DNA from: a virus
Reading direction: 5' to 3' (one strand)
Length of the DNA stretch: 48,077 bases
Virus record (IMG/VR): IMGVR_UViG_3300031857_000324
Coordinates: 1-48,077 of that record
Position numbers and translations under genes: made by a program. This document shows positions 34,765-40,653 of the stretch, one piece after another. A model generated the notes under the pieces. It was not told the origin of the DNA. It saw only the letters and a program-made list of their open reading frames with translations, and searched no databases. Numbering within the stretch: the first letter of the stretch is position 1; each line of letters begins with the position of its first letter.

Positions 34765-34958
34765 TTGCTTTTAGCATTAGAAAGTTCTAATCTTTCTATC
34801 TCTGTTTTCTTGAACACAGACCTGTCAATAAGAACTGGATTAGCATTGATTGCAGACTGTATCTTTGTTCTCTCAACATTGTAAGCATTAGAGCTTTCAC
34901 TCTTAGCCATTGCCATACTTGCTACACGAGTAGCAAAGTTTAATTTAAGTTTACTCAT
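34734..34958 (-). CDS. Small basic protein (74 aa)
   Basis: 74 residues, Lys/Ala/Ser-rich, helical, C-terminus WKRAQKNQG. Overlaps with both neighbours indicate coupled translation. Function unknown. Confidence 0.55.
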   Translation of the reverse strand: MSKLKLNFATRVASMAMAKSESSNAYNVERTKIQSAINANPVLIDRSVFKKTEIERLELSNAKSKWKRAQKNQG

Positions 34959-35040
34959 CTTTCTTGTGTTTGGTTTTACGTGTATACTTTTTCTTATTCT
35001 TCTGTATGACAGGCCGTGTGGCCTGCCATATCTCCTGCAT
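34951..35040 (-). CDS. Tiny very basic protein (29 aa)
   Basis: ATG at 35038-35040, TAA at 34951-34953. 29 residues with a tail almost entirely Lys, Arg and Thr (IQKNKKKYTRKTKHKK). A small inverted repeat AGGCC/GGCCT lies inside. Overlaps the next start by 8 bases. Nucleic-acid binding possible from charge. Confidence 0.5.
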   Translation of the reverse strand: MQEIWQATRPVIQKNKKKYTRKTKHKKDE

Positions 35041-35047
35041 AGTTAAT

Positions 35048-35266
35048 TCAACAGTAGTCATCATCTTCTTCATAGTCTCTAACTTGTTCCTCTATAAAGT
35101 TATCTACAATACCACTGCCACGGTTAATTACCGGTGCTGCATTTTTAGCAATGAGTGTCTCATAATATACAATAATATCTGTGACACTGTACCTTGGAAG
35201 AATTTTACCATCTAACAGATTAGTAAATCTTTCTCTTGTTTTCTGAAGTGCTTCTGCTTTTCTCAT
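35048..35266 (-). CDS. Small acidic-tailed protein (72 aa)
   Basis: 72 residues: a basic N-terminal helix (RKAEALQKTRERF), a short hydrophobic middle, and an acidic tail YEEDDDYC. Its ATG has the leader AACCAACTCAA shared with three other genes between 35.4 and 37.4 kb. Function unknown. Confidence 0.6.
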   Translation of the reverse strand: MRKAEALQKTRERFTNLLDGKILPRYSVTDIIVYYETLIAKNAAPVINRGSGIVDNFIEEQVRDYEEDDDYC

Positions 35267-35277
35267 TTGAGTTGGTT

Positions 35278-35445
35278 TTAAAGTTGAATATCATATTGTT
35301 TAAGATAGCATAGATCATCAATTACTCTTAGTTTAAGAGAATTGATTTTACTCTTACCATCTAGGCAAATCTCTTTTCTAATCTCTTCAAGAGACTGAAT
35401 AGAGAACTTCTTAAAGAAGTTATAAAAGTCAATGTAAGTTTTCAT
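35278..35445 (-). CDS. Small helical protein (55 aa)
   Basis: ATG at 35443-35445 behind the AACTCAA leader; TAA at 35278-35280 inside the next leader. Helical, aromatic-rich N-terminus (KTYIDFYNFFKKF). No known family. Confidence 0.6.
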   Translation of the reverse strand: MKTYIDFYNFFKKFSIQSLEEIRKEICLDGKSKINSLKLRVIDDLCYLKQYDIQL

Positions 35446-35501
35446 TTGAGTTAATTTTTAAGTTAAATGAGCACTTTAAACGTCATACTCAGGACAGCAG
35501 G

Positions 35502-36359
35502 TTAAAATGGTAATTCTGTAAATAGATTATCTAATTCTGAATCCCATTGTCTTCCCGCATAAGAATGAATTTCTTTATTTGGGAACAGTCTCTTTGCACA
35601 CTCTATAGCAACAGTATCATTATACACACCATAGTCTCCTGATTTATAGTAAAGGATAACATCATTACCTATTACTTTCAACCATCCACCATTAGCAGTA
35701 AAATATTTGCTGTTACGGTATACTTCACTGATAGAGCTATGAAAGTTCTCTACAAATTGATATGGATCAAAACACATTCTGCAATCTGTTTCATCATCAT
35801 GGGCAACTTGTATAATAAACTTGATACCATTGCTATTCTGAAAGTCTGATAAATCAACTGGTGACTTATAGACTTTAGAAGCAATATTTACAAGTTTCTT
35901 TCTTAATCTCTCAGTTTCATCTTGCTTCTCTTGAATTTTAGCATACCATTGTTCAGGAGTTCTTGCAAGATCTTGTCTTCTCATTTCAGCTTCATAAGAA
36001 TCTTCAAGATCATCAGTATTGAGAACTGTATTTTCATAGTCTTCTCCTTCTTGTGCAGCAATAGCAGATATATACTCAGAAGCAAGATTCTTTGCTTTGT
36101 CTCTGATATCAATTAAACTTGCCATTGCAGTTATCTTTGCTTCTATCTCCATTGTTTTTTGAAGAGCAAGAGGAGCTACTACTGACATAAACAGTCTTTG
36201 TTCTTCAGCTGTAGACTCTGCCCATCCACCACCTGCAAAACATTTGAAGTCTTCAGATGGTACACTAAATGTTTCATGCTTAGTGCACAGTGTTATTGAG
36301 TTTCTACCATAGGTAACTACAGTAAATAATCCTTGTCTAGATTTTAAGTGAATTTTCAT
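35502..36359 (-). CDS. Unknown 285-aa protein
   Basis: Start at the ATG at 36359 (MKIHLKSRQGLFTVVTYG), which has the AACTCAA leader; the frame is open further up but lacks a good start. N-terminal beta-rich domain (to about residue 55), a central charged coiled coil (about 75-165), and a C-terminal mixed domain with CRMCFDP. I recognise no family. Confidence 0.65.
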   Translation of the reverse strand: MKIHLKSRQGLFTVVTYGRNSITLCTKHETFSVPSEDFKCFAGGGWAESTAEEQRLFMSVVAPLALQKTMEIEAKITAMASLIDIRDKAKNLASEYISAIAAQEGEDYENTVLNTDDLEDSYEAEMRRQDLARTPEQWYAKIQEKQDETERLRKKLVNIASKVYKSPVDLSDFQNSNGIKFIIQVAHDDETDCRMCFDPYQFVENFHSSISEVYRNSKYFTANGGWLKVIGNDVILYYKSGDYGVYNDTVAIECAKRLFPNKEIHSYAGRQWDSELDNLFTELPF

Positions 36360-36524
36360 TTGAGTTGATTTTTGAGTTGATAAATAAGAGCCTAAAGTTA
36401 TTAGCTCTTCTGGTGCTTCTACTGACCGCGTTATCTGTATAGCCACATAAATGTGTAACAGCACGGCTGCACTTTTGAAAGTTCATAAGGTATGCTTCCC
36501 AACCACCTGCATCCTAAAGATGCA

Positions 36525-36686
36525 TCAATTTTTTGTAACAATAGAGAGTTCTTGCTCATAAGATTCTTTGAGCATAAGCAAATCACTCTTCTGTAATTTA
36601 CTTAATGATTCTTTGTACTCTTTAGGACAAGAACCATTTACTGCTGTTACTAATACAGCAATTTCCAAAATCAAATTTGAAATCAT
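36525..36686 (-). CDS. Small protein with hydrophobic N-terminus (53 aa)
   Basis: ATG at 36684-36686, TGA at 36525-36527. N-terminal hydrophobic helix (ISNLILEIAVLVTAV) could be a membrane anchor or signal; the rest is charged and helical. Its 5' leader contains structured element 1 (36724-36808). Confidence 0.5.
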   Translation of the reverse strand: MISNLILEIAVLVTAVNGSCPKEYKESLSKLQKSDLLMLKESYEQELSIVTKN

Positions 36687-36723
36687 ATATGTGTGTTTAA
36701 TTGGTTACTGATTAATACTTTTT

Positions 36724-36808
36724 TGCACTGAGACACAACTAACTACTAGGCAGATAGACAGAATAAATCCTGTGATGACGGCCTCTGTTCATTAGTTGTG
36801 TCAGTGCA
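36724..36808 (-). ncRNA. Structured element 1, in leader of 53-aa gene
   Basis: Terminal arms TGCACTGA(g)ACACAACTAA and TTAGTTGTGTCAGTGCA pair over about 17 bp. On the minus strand a perfect -7 box TATCTTTG (36810-36817 in reverse) lies immediately upstream, so a transcript would begin almost exactly at the first base of the stem. A 5'-end structured leader or regulatory RNA is the simplest reading; the -33 spacing is not ideal. Confidence 0.5.
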
Positions 36809-36869
36809 TCAAAGATAGATTAGTGCTACAGAGGTTATCCACCAATGTAGCATAGGTTAGTGGAACCGT

Positions 36870-36901
36870 TCCGCTCTAAACTATTTTTACTAACCTATTA
36901 T
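36870..36901. repeat. Short inverted repeat between elements 1 and 2
   Basis: Within about 36853-36900 TAGGTTAGT and ACTAACCTA form a 9-bp inverted repeat, with a small GGAAC/GTTCC hairpin inside. Another member of the palindromic series in this stretch, without an evident gene. Confidence 0.4.
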
Positions 36902-36911
36902 TTGACCCCTC

Positions 36912-37010
36912 TGCACTTAGTTGTGATAACTGGTATTCCAGCATCCCGTATACTCACAGGCTAACTACATGTTAGTATCACAACTGCCTGACCAAGGTCA
37001 GATTAGTGCA
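36912..37010 (-). ncRNA. Structured element 2, multi-branched
   Basis: Closing stem TGCACT/AGTGCA; next a hairpin CTGACC-GGTCAG; then a 10-bp stem AGTTGTGATA/TATCACAACT enclosing three small hairpins (CTAAC/GTTAG, CCTGT/ACGGG, CTGG/CCAG). It shares CCCCTCTGCACT, AGTTGT and CTGCCTGACC with element 3, where the 10-bp stem differs but still pairs. That covariation argues for a conserved RNA or DNA structure. The last codons of the 73-aa gene run into it. Confidence 0.55.
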
Positions 37011-37219
37011 TTAGGATACAGGCTTTGCACCTGTCTATTGTATTTCAAGAAGTTTTTTTCTGCTATCTCAATTTGATTCTTGAAATAACCTGTTTTGTTA
37101 CCCTTTCTTTTATTAAAAATCATCAATGATTCCATCACCATTATATGTTTTCTCAACTTTCTTGTAAGTATAACATACTCTAAAAAGTTTTCTTCAGTTA
37201 TTGATTTAATTGTTTTCAT
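36998..37219 (-). CDS. Small basic helical protein (73 aa)
   Basis: 73 residues, helical, rich in Lys and Arg; C-terminus SLYPNALI. Its stop lies 13 bases inside structured element 2, so the RNA fold could affect termination or stability of this message. Function unknown. Confidence 0.6.
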   Translation of the reverse strand: MKTIKSITEENFLEYVILTRKLRKHIMVMESLMIFNKRKGNKTGYFKNQIEIAEKNFLKYNRQVQSLYPNALI

Positions 37220-37232
37220 TTTAAGTTTTAAA

Positions 37233-37427
37233 TTAAGGTTCTGTTACAACATAAGGTTCATTACCTATATATCGTTTTGAGGGAGTATACTCTTCTAACA
37301 CTTGTAGTATCGTGAATGATTCATCTCCAATGGAGATATGTGTACTACTCCCTATATATTTAGATAGGTCTTTAGTAGTATAGTAAGAGTACATGTTACC
37401 TGATTGGGTTTTGATAAGATAGTTCAT
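37233..37427 (-). CDS. Small beta-rich protein (64 aa)
   Basis: 64 residues, beta-rich (NYLIKTQSGNMYSYYTTKDL). ATG behind the leader AAACTCAACTCAA. Structured element 3 lies 46 bases upstream, in the leader. Function unknown. Confidence 0.6.
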   Translation of the reverse strand: MNYLIKTQSGNMYSYYTTKDLSKYIGSSTHISIGDESFTILQVLEEYTPSKRYIGNEPYVVTEP

Positions 37428-37472
37428 TTGAGTTGAGTTTTAAGTTTTATTAATCTATTGTTTATACCCCTC

Positions 37473-37621
37473 TGCACTCAGTTGTAAGATCACTGTGCAA
37501 GTACATAAACTCCACCCGTTACGGTTTCACAGTCTACATTCCACTCGTGATGCACAAGTACTCTCTTGGAACTTAAGATGATACTTACAACTGCCTGACC
37601 TTGGGAATCAGGAATGGTGCA
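37473..37621 (-). ncRNA. Structured element 3, in leader of 64-aa gene
   Basis: Closing stem TGCAC/GTGCA, hairpin CCTGA/TCAGG, long stem AGTTGTAAG/CTTACAACT, and internal hairpins CAAG/CTTG, ACTGTG/CACAGT and CCGT/ACGG. Same outer architecture as element 2 with a longer interior (149 versus 99 nt). No ORF within. Ends 46 nt before the ATG of the 64-aa gene. Confidence 0.55.
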
Positions 37622-37628
37622 TTAATAA

Positions 37629-37707
37629 AACAAAGAGAACTAAAGCCCACGACCTAACCATTGTTGATCTAACAGGCAACCCCATGGTACGAGTTGTTCT
37701 CTTTGTT
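37629..37707. repeat. Structured element 4, 12-bp inverted repeat
   Basis: AACAAAGAGAAC and GTTCTCTTTGTT form a perfect 12-bp closing stem around 55 bases. The interior reads, on the minus strand, GGTTAGGTCGTGGG, which recalls the variable loop and T-stem of a tRNA, but no T-stem partner exists. It may be a decayed tRNA or one more member of the structured series. Confidence 0.5.
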
Positions 37708-37713
37708 ATATGG

Positions 37714-37806
37714 TACTCTCACAAGGTTGCAACCCTTGACATACATCCAACACCGAGGCATCATAAGCCAATTGGTAGTATGTTATCCTGCAATTGGATG
37801 AGAGTA
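37714..37806. repeat. Structured element 5, multi-branched
   Basis: Closing stem TACTCTCA/TGAGAGTA with internal hairpins CAAGG/CCTTG (7-nt loop) and CCAATTG/CAATTGG. Same style of closed multi-branched structure as elements 2 and 3. No protein-coding frame of its own is convincing here. Confidence 0.5.
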
Positions 37807-37821
37807 ATATTGGTAATTAAT

Positions 37822-37950
37822 TTACAGTGTGTACTCTATGCTATAGTACTTACCGTCTTCACTGCGCATGCTGGCAATGATTTCATTTGGGGTGTAATAA
37901 GTAACACCATTTCTTGTATACTCAAAGAGTATTACTTTGTTATCCTCCAT
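37822..37950 (-). CDS. Small protein between structured elements (42 aa)
   Basis: ATG at 37948-37950, TAA at 37822-37824. The translation (MEDNKVILFEYTRNGVTYY, then TPNEIIASM) has a normal phage composition. An overlapping plus-strand frame (37684-37986) crosses inverted repeats and has an unlikely composition. Element 5 follows 16 bases downstream. Confidence 0.5.
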   Translation of the reverse strand: MEDNKVILFEYTRNGVTYYTPNEIIASMRSEDGKYYSIEYTL

Positions 37951-37981
37951 GTAATTTATTTTGAGGGTGAATATACTAATG

Positions 37982-38052
37982 AATGAGTAGTTTTATATCA
38001 TACTCAGGATAATCTCGGGTGGCTATGAGACTACTTAATAAAGTAATACTCA
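37982..38052. repeat. Structured element 6, nested inverted repeats
   Basis: ATGAGTA and TACTCAT form the outer pair; AGTAGT and ACTACT pair inside, with further short palindromes. It lies between the 42-aa and 90-aa genes, in a gap without coding potential. Confidence 0.4.
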
Positions 38053-38104
38053 TACAAAGAGTAATCATACATATATGTAATCAGATAAAAGGGTTACGTA
38101 TTAA

Positions 38105-38377
38105 TTAAAGATTGTCTATTAGTATTAGACTGTCAAGATCTGAATACTTACCACCATATACTTTGTGGGTATTGTAGTTTTCTATCCAGATACTATCTTC
38201 AGATACTTCTAAGTAGTATTCTATGTCAATGTTACCACCAACATCAGACCAGTCCTGAGATATATCCGCGGGAGACTCTGTTGCTCTTCTATTAATGTCT
38301 CCTATAGAGAATCCTATAGTAAAGAATACAATAGATAGTAGAACAAATACAGTTGTAATCATATACTCTCTTTTCAT
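38105..38377 (-). CDS. Membrane-anchored protein (90 aa)
   Basis: 90 residues. One N-terminal membrane anchor or signal (MITTVFVLLSIVFFTIGFSIG, about 6-26) followed by an acidic, beta-rich outside domain. No lipobox. It lies behind a non-coding leader of nearly 400 bases starting at the promoter-like motif at 38766. Confidence 0.6.
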   Translation of the reverse strand: MKREYMITTVFVLLSIVFFTIGFSIGDINRRATESPADISQDWSDVGGNIDIEYYLEVSEDSIWIENYNTHKVYGGKYSDLDSLILIDNL

Positions 38378-38546
38378 ATGTATAGTTTTAATTGATTGCA
38401 GTGTTTTATAGCCATATACTCAGTGAAGAGTGGCTACTTATGTGTGTATTTTGAGCTTTGGTTAAGTAGTATGAGTATAAGGTATGATTGATTCTCAACT
38501 ACTTAGCCCCTCTTACTTAAAGTAATTATGTATTATTTATACTCAA

Positions 38547-38634
38547 CTTTAGGAATCCAAGAATGTTTTCCAGTGTTTACTGGATACTCACCCCGTAATT
38601 TCCAAGACTTGTTTACCTTTAGGAATCCAAGAAT
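38547..38634. repeat. 18-bp direct repeat pair
   Basis: CTTTAGGAATCCAAGAAT occurs twice, starting at 38547 and 38617, 70 bp apart; a partial copy TTTCCAAGACTT lies between them. Iteron-like spacing of about seven helical turns suggests a protein-binding site. Confidence 0.55.
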
Positions 38635-38677
38635 AGTATATTGTGAATAGTTAATACTTAATACACATGTGCATACG

Positions 38678-38755
38678 CTGATACAGTTTCAGTGACCAGG
38701 GAGAATATACAATTAACAGTATTCAATGTACATATATCTGCATATCCTGTATCAG
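38678..38755 (-). ncRNA. Structured element 7 just after promoter-like motif
   Basis: CTGATACAG and CTGTATCAG (9 bp) close a 78-base element. On the minus strand it begins about 10 bases after the GACAACCC motif, so it would be at or near the 5' end of a transcript from there. Confidence 0.4.
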
Positions 38756-38765
38756 TTTGAGTAGA

Positions 38766-38785
38766 GGGTTGTCCAAATAGGATAT
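38766..38785 (-). promoter_or_regulatory. GACAACCC promoter-like motif, copy 1
   Basis: Minus strand: TATTTGGACAACCCT. One of three copies (also 39978 and 40435). It follows the terminator of the 71-aa gene and precedes the long non-coding region. The TATTTG part resembles a degenerate -7 box. Confidence 0.5.
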
Positions 38786-38789
38786 GAGA

Positions 38790-38823
38790 AAGACAAAAGA
38801 GCAAGGCTTGTGTAGCCCTGCTC
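38790..38823 (-). terminator. Intrinsic terminator after 71-aa gene
   Basis: On the minus strand GAGCAGGGCT pairs with AGCCTTGCTC around a 5-nt loop and is followed by TTTTGTCTTT. Confidence 0.75.
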
Positions 38824-38849
38824 ATGTCTTGTGTAACATAAACTGTAGA

Positions 38850-39065
38850 TTACTCTATAGTAATTGGGGATTGTTTATTATTGTATGGTGAAAGACCTGT
38901 GTAGTCTTGTACCATTATAAGTGTCTTGCCTATGATAGGATTGCTAGTTTCTGATTCTAGCCTGTATCCTAATTTGACTGCATGTACAAATGCTTGTTCA
39001 ATGTTTGTGTAGTCTTGTTCAGTAATGAATAGAACTAATTTTCCTTTTGTAACAAATGGTTTCAT
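38850..39065 (-). CDS. Small protein of early region (71 aa)
   Basis: 71 residues, mixed alpha/beta (GKLVLFITEQDYTNIEQAF). Leader ACAAACATTACACATT before the ATG. It and the 62-aa gene upstream share one terminator at 38790-38823. Function unknown. Confidence 0.6.
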   Translation of the reverse strand: MKPFVTKGKLVLFITEQDYTNIEQAFVHAVKLGYRLESETSNPIIGKTLIMVQDYTGLSPYNNKQSPITIE

Positions 39066-39080
39066 AATGTGTAATGTTTG

Positions 39081-39269
39081 TTATATTGTAGGTGGATAAC
39101 TGTATTCCCATGACCATGAATAAGTGCCTTCTTCTGTTATAATGTAACGTTTAACCTGAAGACCTTGTGCCTTTCTTTTTAATGCTAAGTAAGGATTACT
39201 TGTGATGTGTTCAATACCATCTTTAGTATATGTGAAGATAGTGTTGTAAATTGAGTACAATGGATTCAT
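39081..39269 (-). CDS. Small protein of early region (62 aa)
   Basis: 62 residues, aromatic and beta-rich, with a short basic helix (YLALKRKAQGLQVKRYI). 15 bases before the 71-aa gene. Function unknown. Confidence 0.55.
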   Translation of the reverse strand: MNPLYSIYNTIFTYTKDGIEHITSNPYLALKRKAQGLQVKRYIITEEGTYSWSWEYSYPPTI

Positions 39270-39303
39270 GCTGTGTAAGGTTAAGTGATTGAATTGTTAA
39301 AGA

Positions 39304-39333
39304 ACAGGGCAGGCATGTGCCCACCCTGTGTGA
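39304..39333 (-). terminator. Intrinsic terminator after 179-aa gene
   Basis: The hairpin 39304-39329 (on the minus strand ACAGGG, GGCA, then TGCC, CCCTGT) is followed by TTCTTTAA at lower coordinates on that strand. It separates the 179-aa gene from the 62-aa gene, so the latter needs its own promoter or read-through. Confidence 0.7.
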
Positions 39334-39351
39334 TCATGTGAAATCCTTGAG

Positions 39352-39891
39352 TTACTCTGCTTCACTCTCTGGATTTACTTTGGCTTTTGCTTTAGGCTTT
39401 GGAGCCTCTGTGTCCTGATCAGTGTCATCATCTACAGAATCAATGTCAATGCTGTTCATTGCCTGTACAGCAGTTGCACTTGGCTTGAGCCCCATAACAC
39501 TGTAAGCCTTTGCATTGATGAGAATGTCTTGGATCTTCTCATTCTTAACTCTGTCTAACTGACCAGTAAGACGTGTAAAGCCTGATTCATCCAAACCGTA
39601 GTTATAAGTGCCAGTCTTTGGATTCACTTTGCGTGATCTGTAGAGTGTGCACTCATCTGTAATGCTTGGATAAAGAGTTGAGAAGATAACTGATCCATCA
39701 TCACTGACCGGATTGAATGTTGCTGTTTTGACAGTGTCAATGTACAACTGCAGTTCTTCTTTAGGACCTGAGACAGTATAGAAATGTCTGTGTCCTTCTG
39801 GGCAAACTCCTTTGTCACCACGTGCCAATAATTCGTCTGCTTTGCCTGTTGTGTCTTTTCTTGAGAAAGACCATGTTGCTTTAAGTGCCAT
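39352..39891 (-). CDS. Early protein with acidic tail (179 aa)
   Basis: Start at the ATG at 39891 (MALKATWSFSRKDTTG), preceded by the A-rich leader AAAAACTTACACAAG; the open frame upstream has no suitable start. The first 130 residues are alpha/beta with several basic patches; the last 40 are Asp/Glu-rich and then Lys/Pro/Ala-rich, like the flexible tail of a DNA-binding protein. Its own promoter-like motif (39978) and terminator make it a single-gene unit, suggesting strong early expression. Confidence 0.65.
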   Translation of the reverse strand: MALKATWSFSRKDTTGKADELLARGDKGVCPEGHRHFYTVSGPKEELQLYIDTVKTATFNPVSDDGSVIFSTLYPSITDECTLYRSRKVNPKTGTYNYGLDESGFTRLTGQLDRVKNEKIQDILINAKAYSVMGLKPSATAVQAMNSIDIDSVDDDTDQDTEAPKPKAKAKVNPESEAE

Positions 39892-39977
39892 CTTGTGTAA
39901 GTTTTTAAGATGTGAATAAATAAAGTGAATTACCTGTGAACACATGTGCATTTCTGCTTGTGTCCATGTTAAGTTAA

Positions 39978-39998
39978 GGGTTGTCCAAACAAGGATGT
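39978..39998 (-). promoter_or_regulatory. GACAACCC promoter-like motif, copy 2
   Basis: Minus strand: CTTGTTTGGACAACCCTT, about 87 bases before the 179-aa gene and 50 bases after the previous terminator. Confidence 0.5.
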
Positions 39999-40043
39999 GC
40001 ATAGTCTGCGTAAGAAAGAGAAGTTGTTGTGAAAAAATGTGAA

Positions 40044-40072
40044 GAAAAAAAGAGTAACATTTCTGTTACTCT
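40044..40072 (-). terminator. Intrinsic terminator after 107-aa gene
   Basis: On the minus strand AGAGTAAC pairs with GTTACTCT (8 bp, 6-nt loop) and is followed by seven T residues. Clear terminator. Confidence 0.85.
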
Positions 40073-40078
40073 GTGCAA

Positions 40079-40402
40079 TCATTGAGCAGATTTGAGCTCG
40101 GCAGCAAGCTGTCTTTGCTCAATCTTGCTCTTGATTGGGTCAATATCAGACAAACTGAGTTTGTCATGAGGTTGGCCCGGCTCAGGTGTGAGTGTAAACG
40201 TGGCAAGGTATGTCATACCGCTGACAAGTTTGCATGCCTGAGCATAATTGGTGTGAACTGGCCAATATGTTTTTGGCCGAGTGACACCTTCATAAGTCTC
40301 TGGTGGCATTGCCACATCAGAGGCTTTAATGATGATTTGGTCCCAATTGCCATCCTTGGCATTGTACTGGAACAAAGCTGTGCAAGAAAATTGTTTTTTC
40401 AT
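40079..40402 (-). CDS. First minus-strand early protein (107 aa)
   Basis: Start at the ATG at 40402 (MKKQFSCTALFQYNAKDGN); longer frames run through the promoter region. Beta-rich with a WDQIIIKASDV strand and charged helical C-terminus; no family recognised. Leader ATAAACTTATACAAA. It is the first gene after the divergent control region, with its own promoter-like motif 33 bases upstream and its own terminator. Confidence 0.65.
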   Translation of the reverse strand: MKKQFSCTALFQYNAKDGNWDQIIIKASDVAMPPETYEGVTRPKTYWPVHTNYAQACKLVSGMTYLATFTLTPEPGQPHDKLSLSDIDPIKSKIEQRQLAAELKSAQ

Positions 40403-40653
40403 TTTGTATAAGTTTATGTTACAAAATGAGTAAAGGGTTGTCTGAACAAGCATGCAATCCAGCATAAGCAAAAACTTTTTGACAAGGGAAAAAAGTTGCA
40501 TGCTTTGCTGCAAGATTGCTCCCACGTGGTGCAAGTCAAGGGGGGTCCCCACCCTTGCGCGGCAGCCGGGGGGCTTGTGATATAGGACCCATCACATGCT
40601 CTACTATAGTATTAAAATTTTACCCTTATAGTATTTTGTTTTATCTTTACCTT
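40403..40653. promoter_or_regulatory. Divergent control region with GC-rich hairpins
   Basis: Transcription leaves in both directions here. From left to right it holds the GACAACCC motif copy 3 (40435-40450, minus strand), a GC-rich block at about 40520-40576 in an otherwise AT-rich genome, containing the hairpin CAAGGG/CCCTTG with GGG/CCC inside (40537-40557) and AGCC/GGCT beside it, then TGTGAT/ATCACA at 40576-40596, and an AT-rich stretch before the plus-strand ATG at 40654. Possible promoter-operator region, and a candidate replication origin. Confidence 0.65.
40435..40450 (-). promoter_or_regulatory. GACAACCC promoter-like motif, copy 3
   Basis: Minus strand: CTTGTTCAGACAACCCTTTACTC, 33 bases upstream of the 107-aa gene. 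Shares the GACAACCCT core and the downstream ACTC with copy 1. Confidence 0.5.

Larger units (their letters stand above)
38378..38798. other. Gene-free region with palindromes and a direct repeat
   Basis: No frame above about 15 codons is convincing on either strand. It holds nested inverted repeats at 38409-38509 (TAGCC/GGCTA and TAAGTAGT/ACTACTTA), an 18-bp direct repeat CTTTAGGAATCCAAGAAT at 38547-38564 and 38617-38634, a further closed element CTGATACAG/CTGTATCAG at 38678-38755, and the promoter-like motif at 38766-38774. A long structured leader of the 90-aa gene, an independent ncRNA, or a replication or regulatory site are possible. Confidence 0.55.

Noticed and set aside
36912-37010. 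Hammerhead ribozyme reading of element 2
   Set aside because: The three-way junction is suggestive, but the conserved core bases (CUGAUGA and GAAA) are absent.
36724-37621. CRISPR array or transposon ends
   Set aside because: The repeats are inverted and unequal in length, there are no regular spacers, and no transposase or cas gene is near.
37684-37986. Plus-strand frame of 100 codons
   Set aside because: It crosses inverted repeats, has an unusual composition and lies opposite a better 42-aa minus-strand gene.
39892-40002. Upstream extension of the 179-aa early gene
   Set aside because: It runs into the promoter-like motif; the ATG at 39891 has the usual A-rich leader.
6085-40402. Stop-codon reassignment, as in some gut phages of Bacteroidota
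   Set aside because: All three stops end genes at sensible places and long genes are intact under the standard code.
40516-40653. Upstream extension of the zincin gene
   Set aside because: It would translate the GC-rich control hairpins; the ATG at 40654 gives a normal N-terminus.
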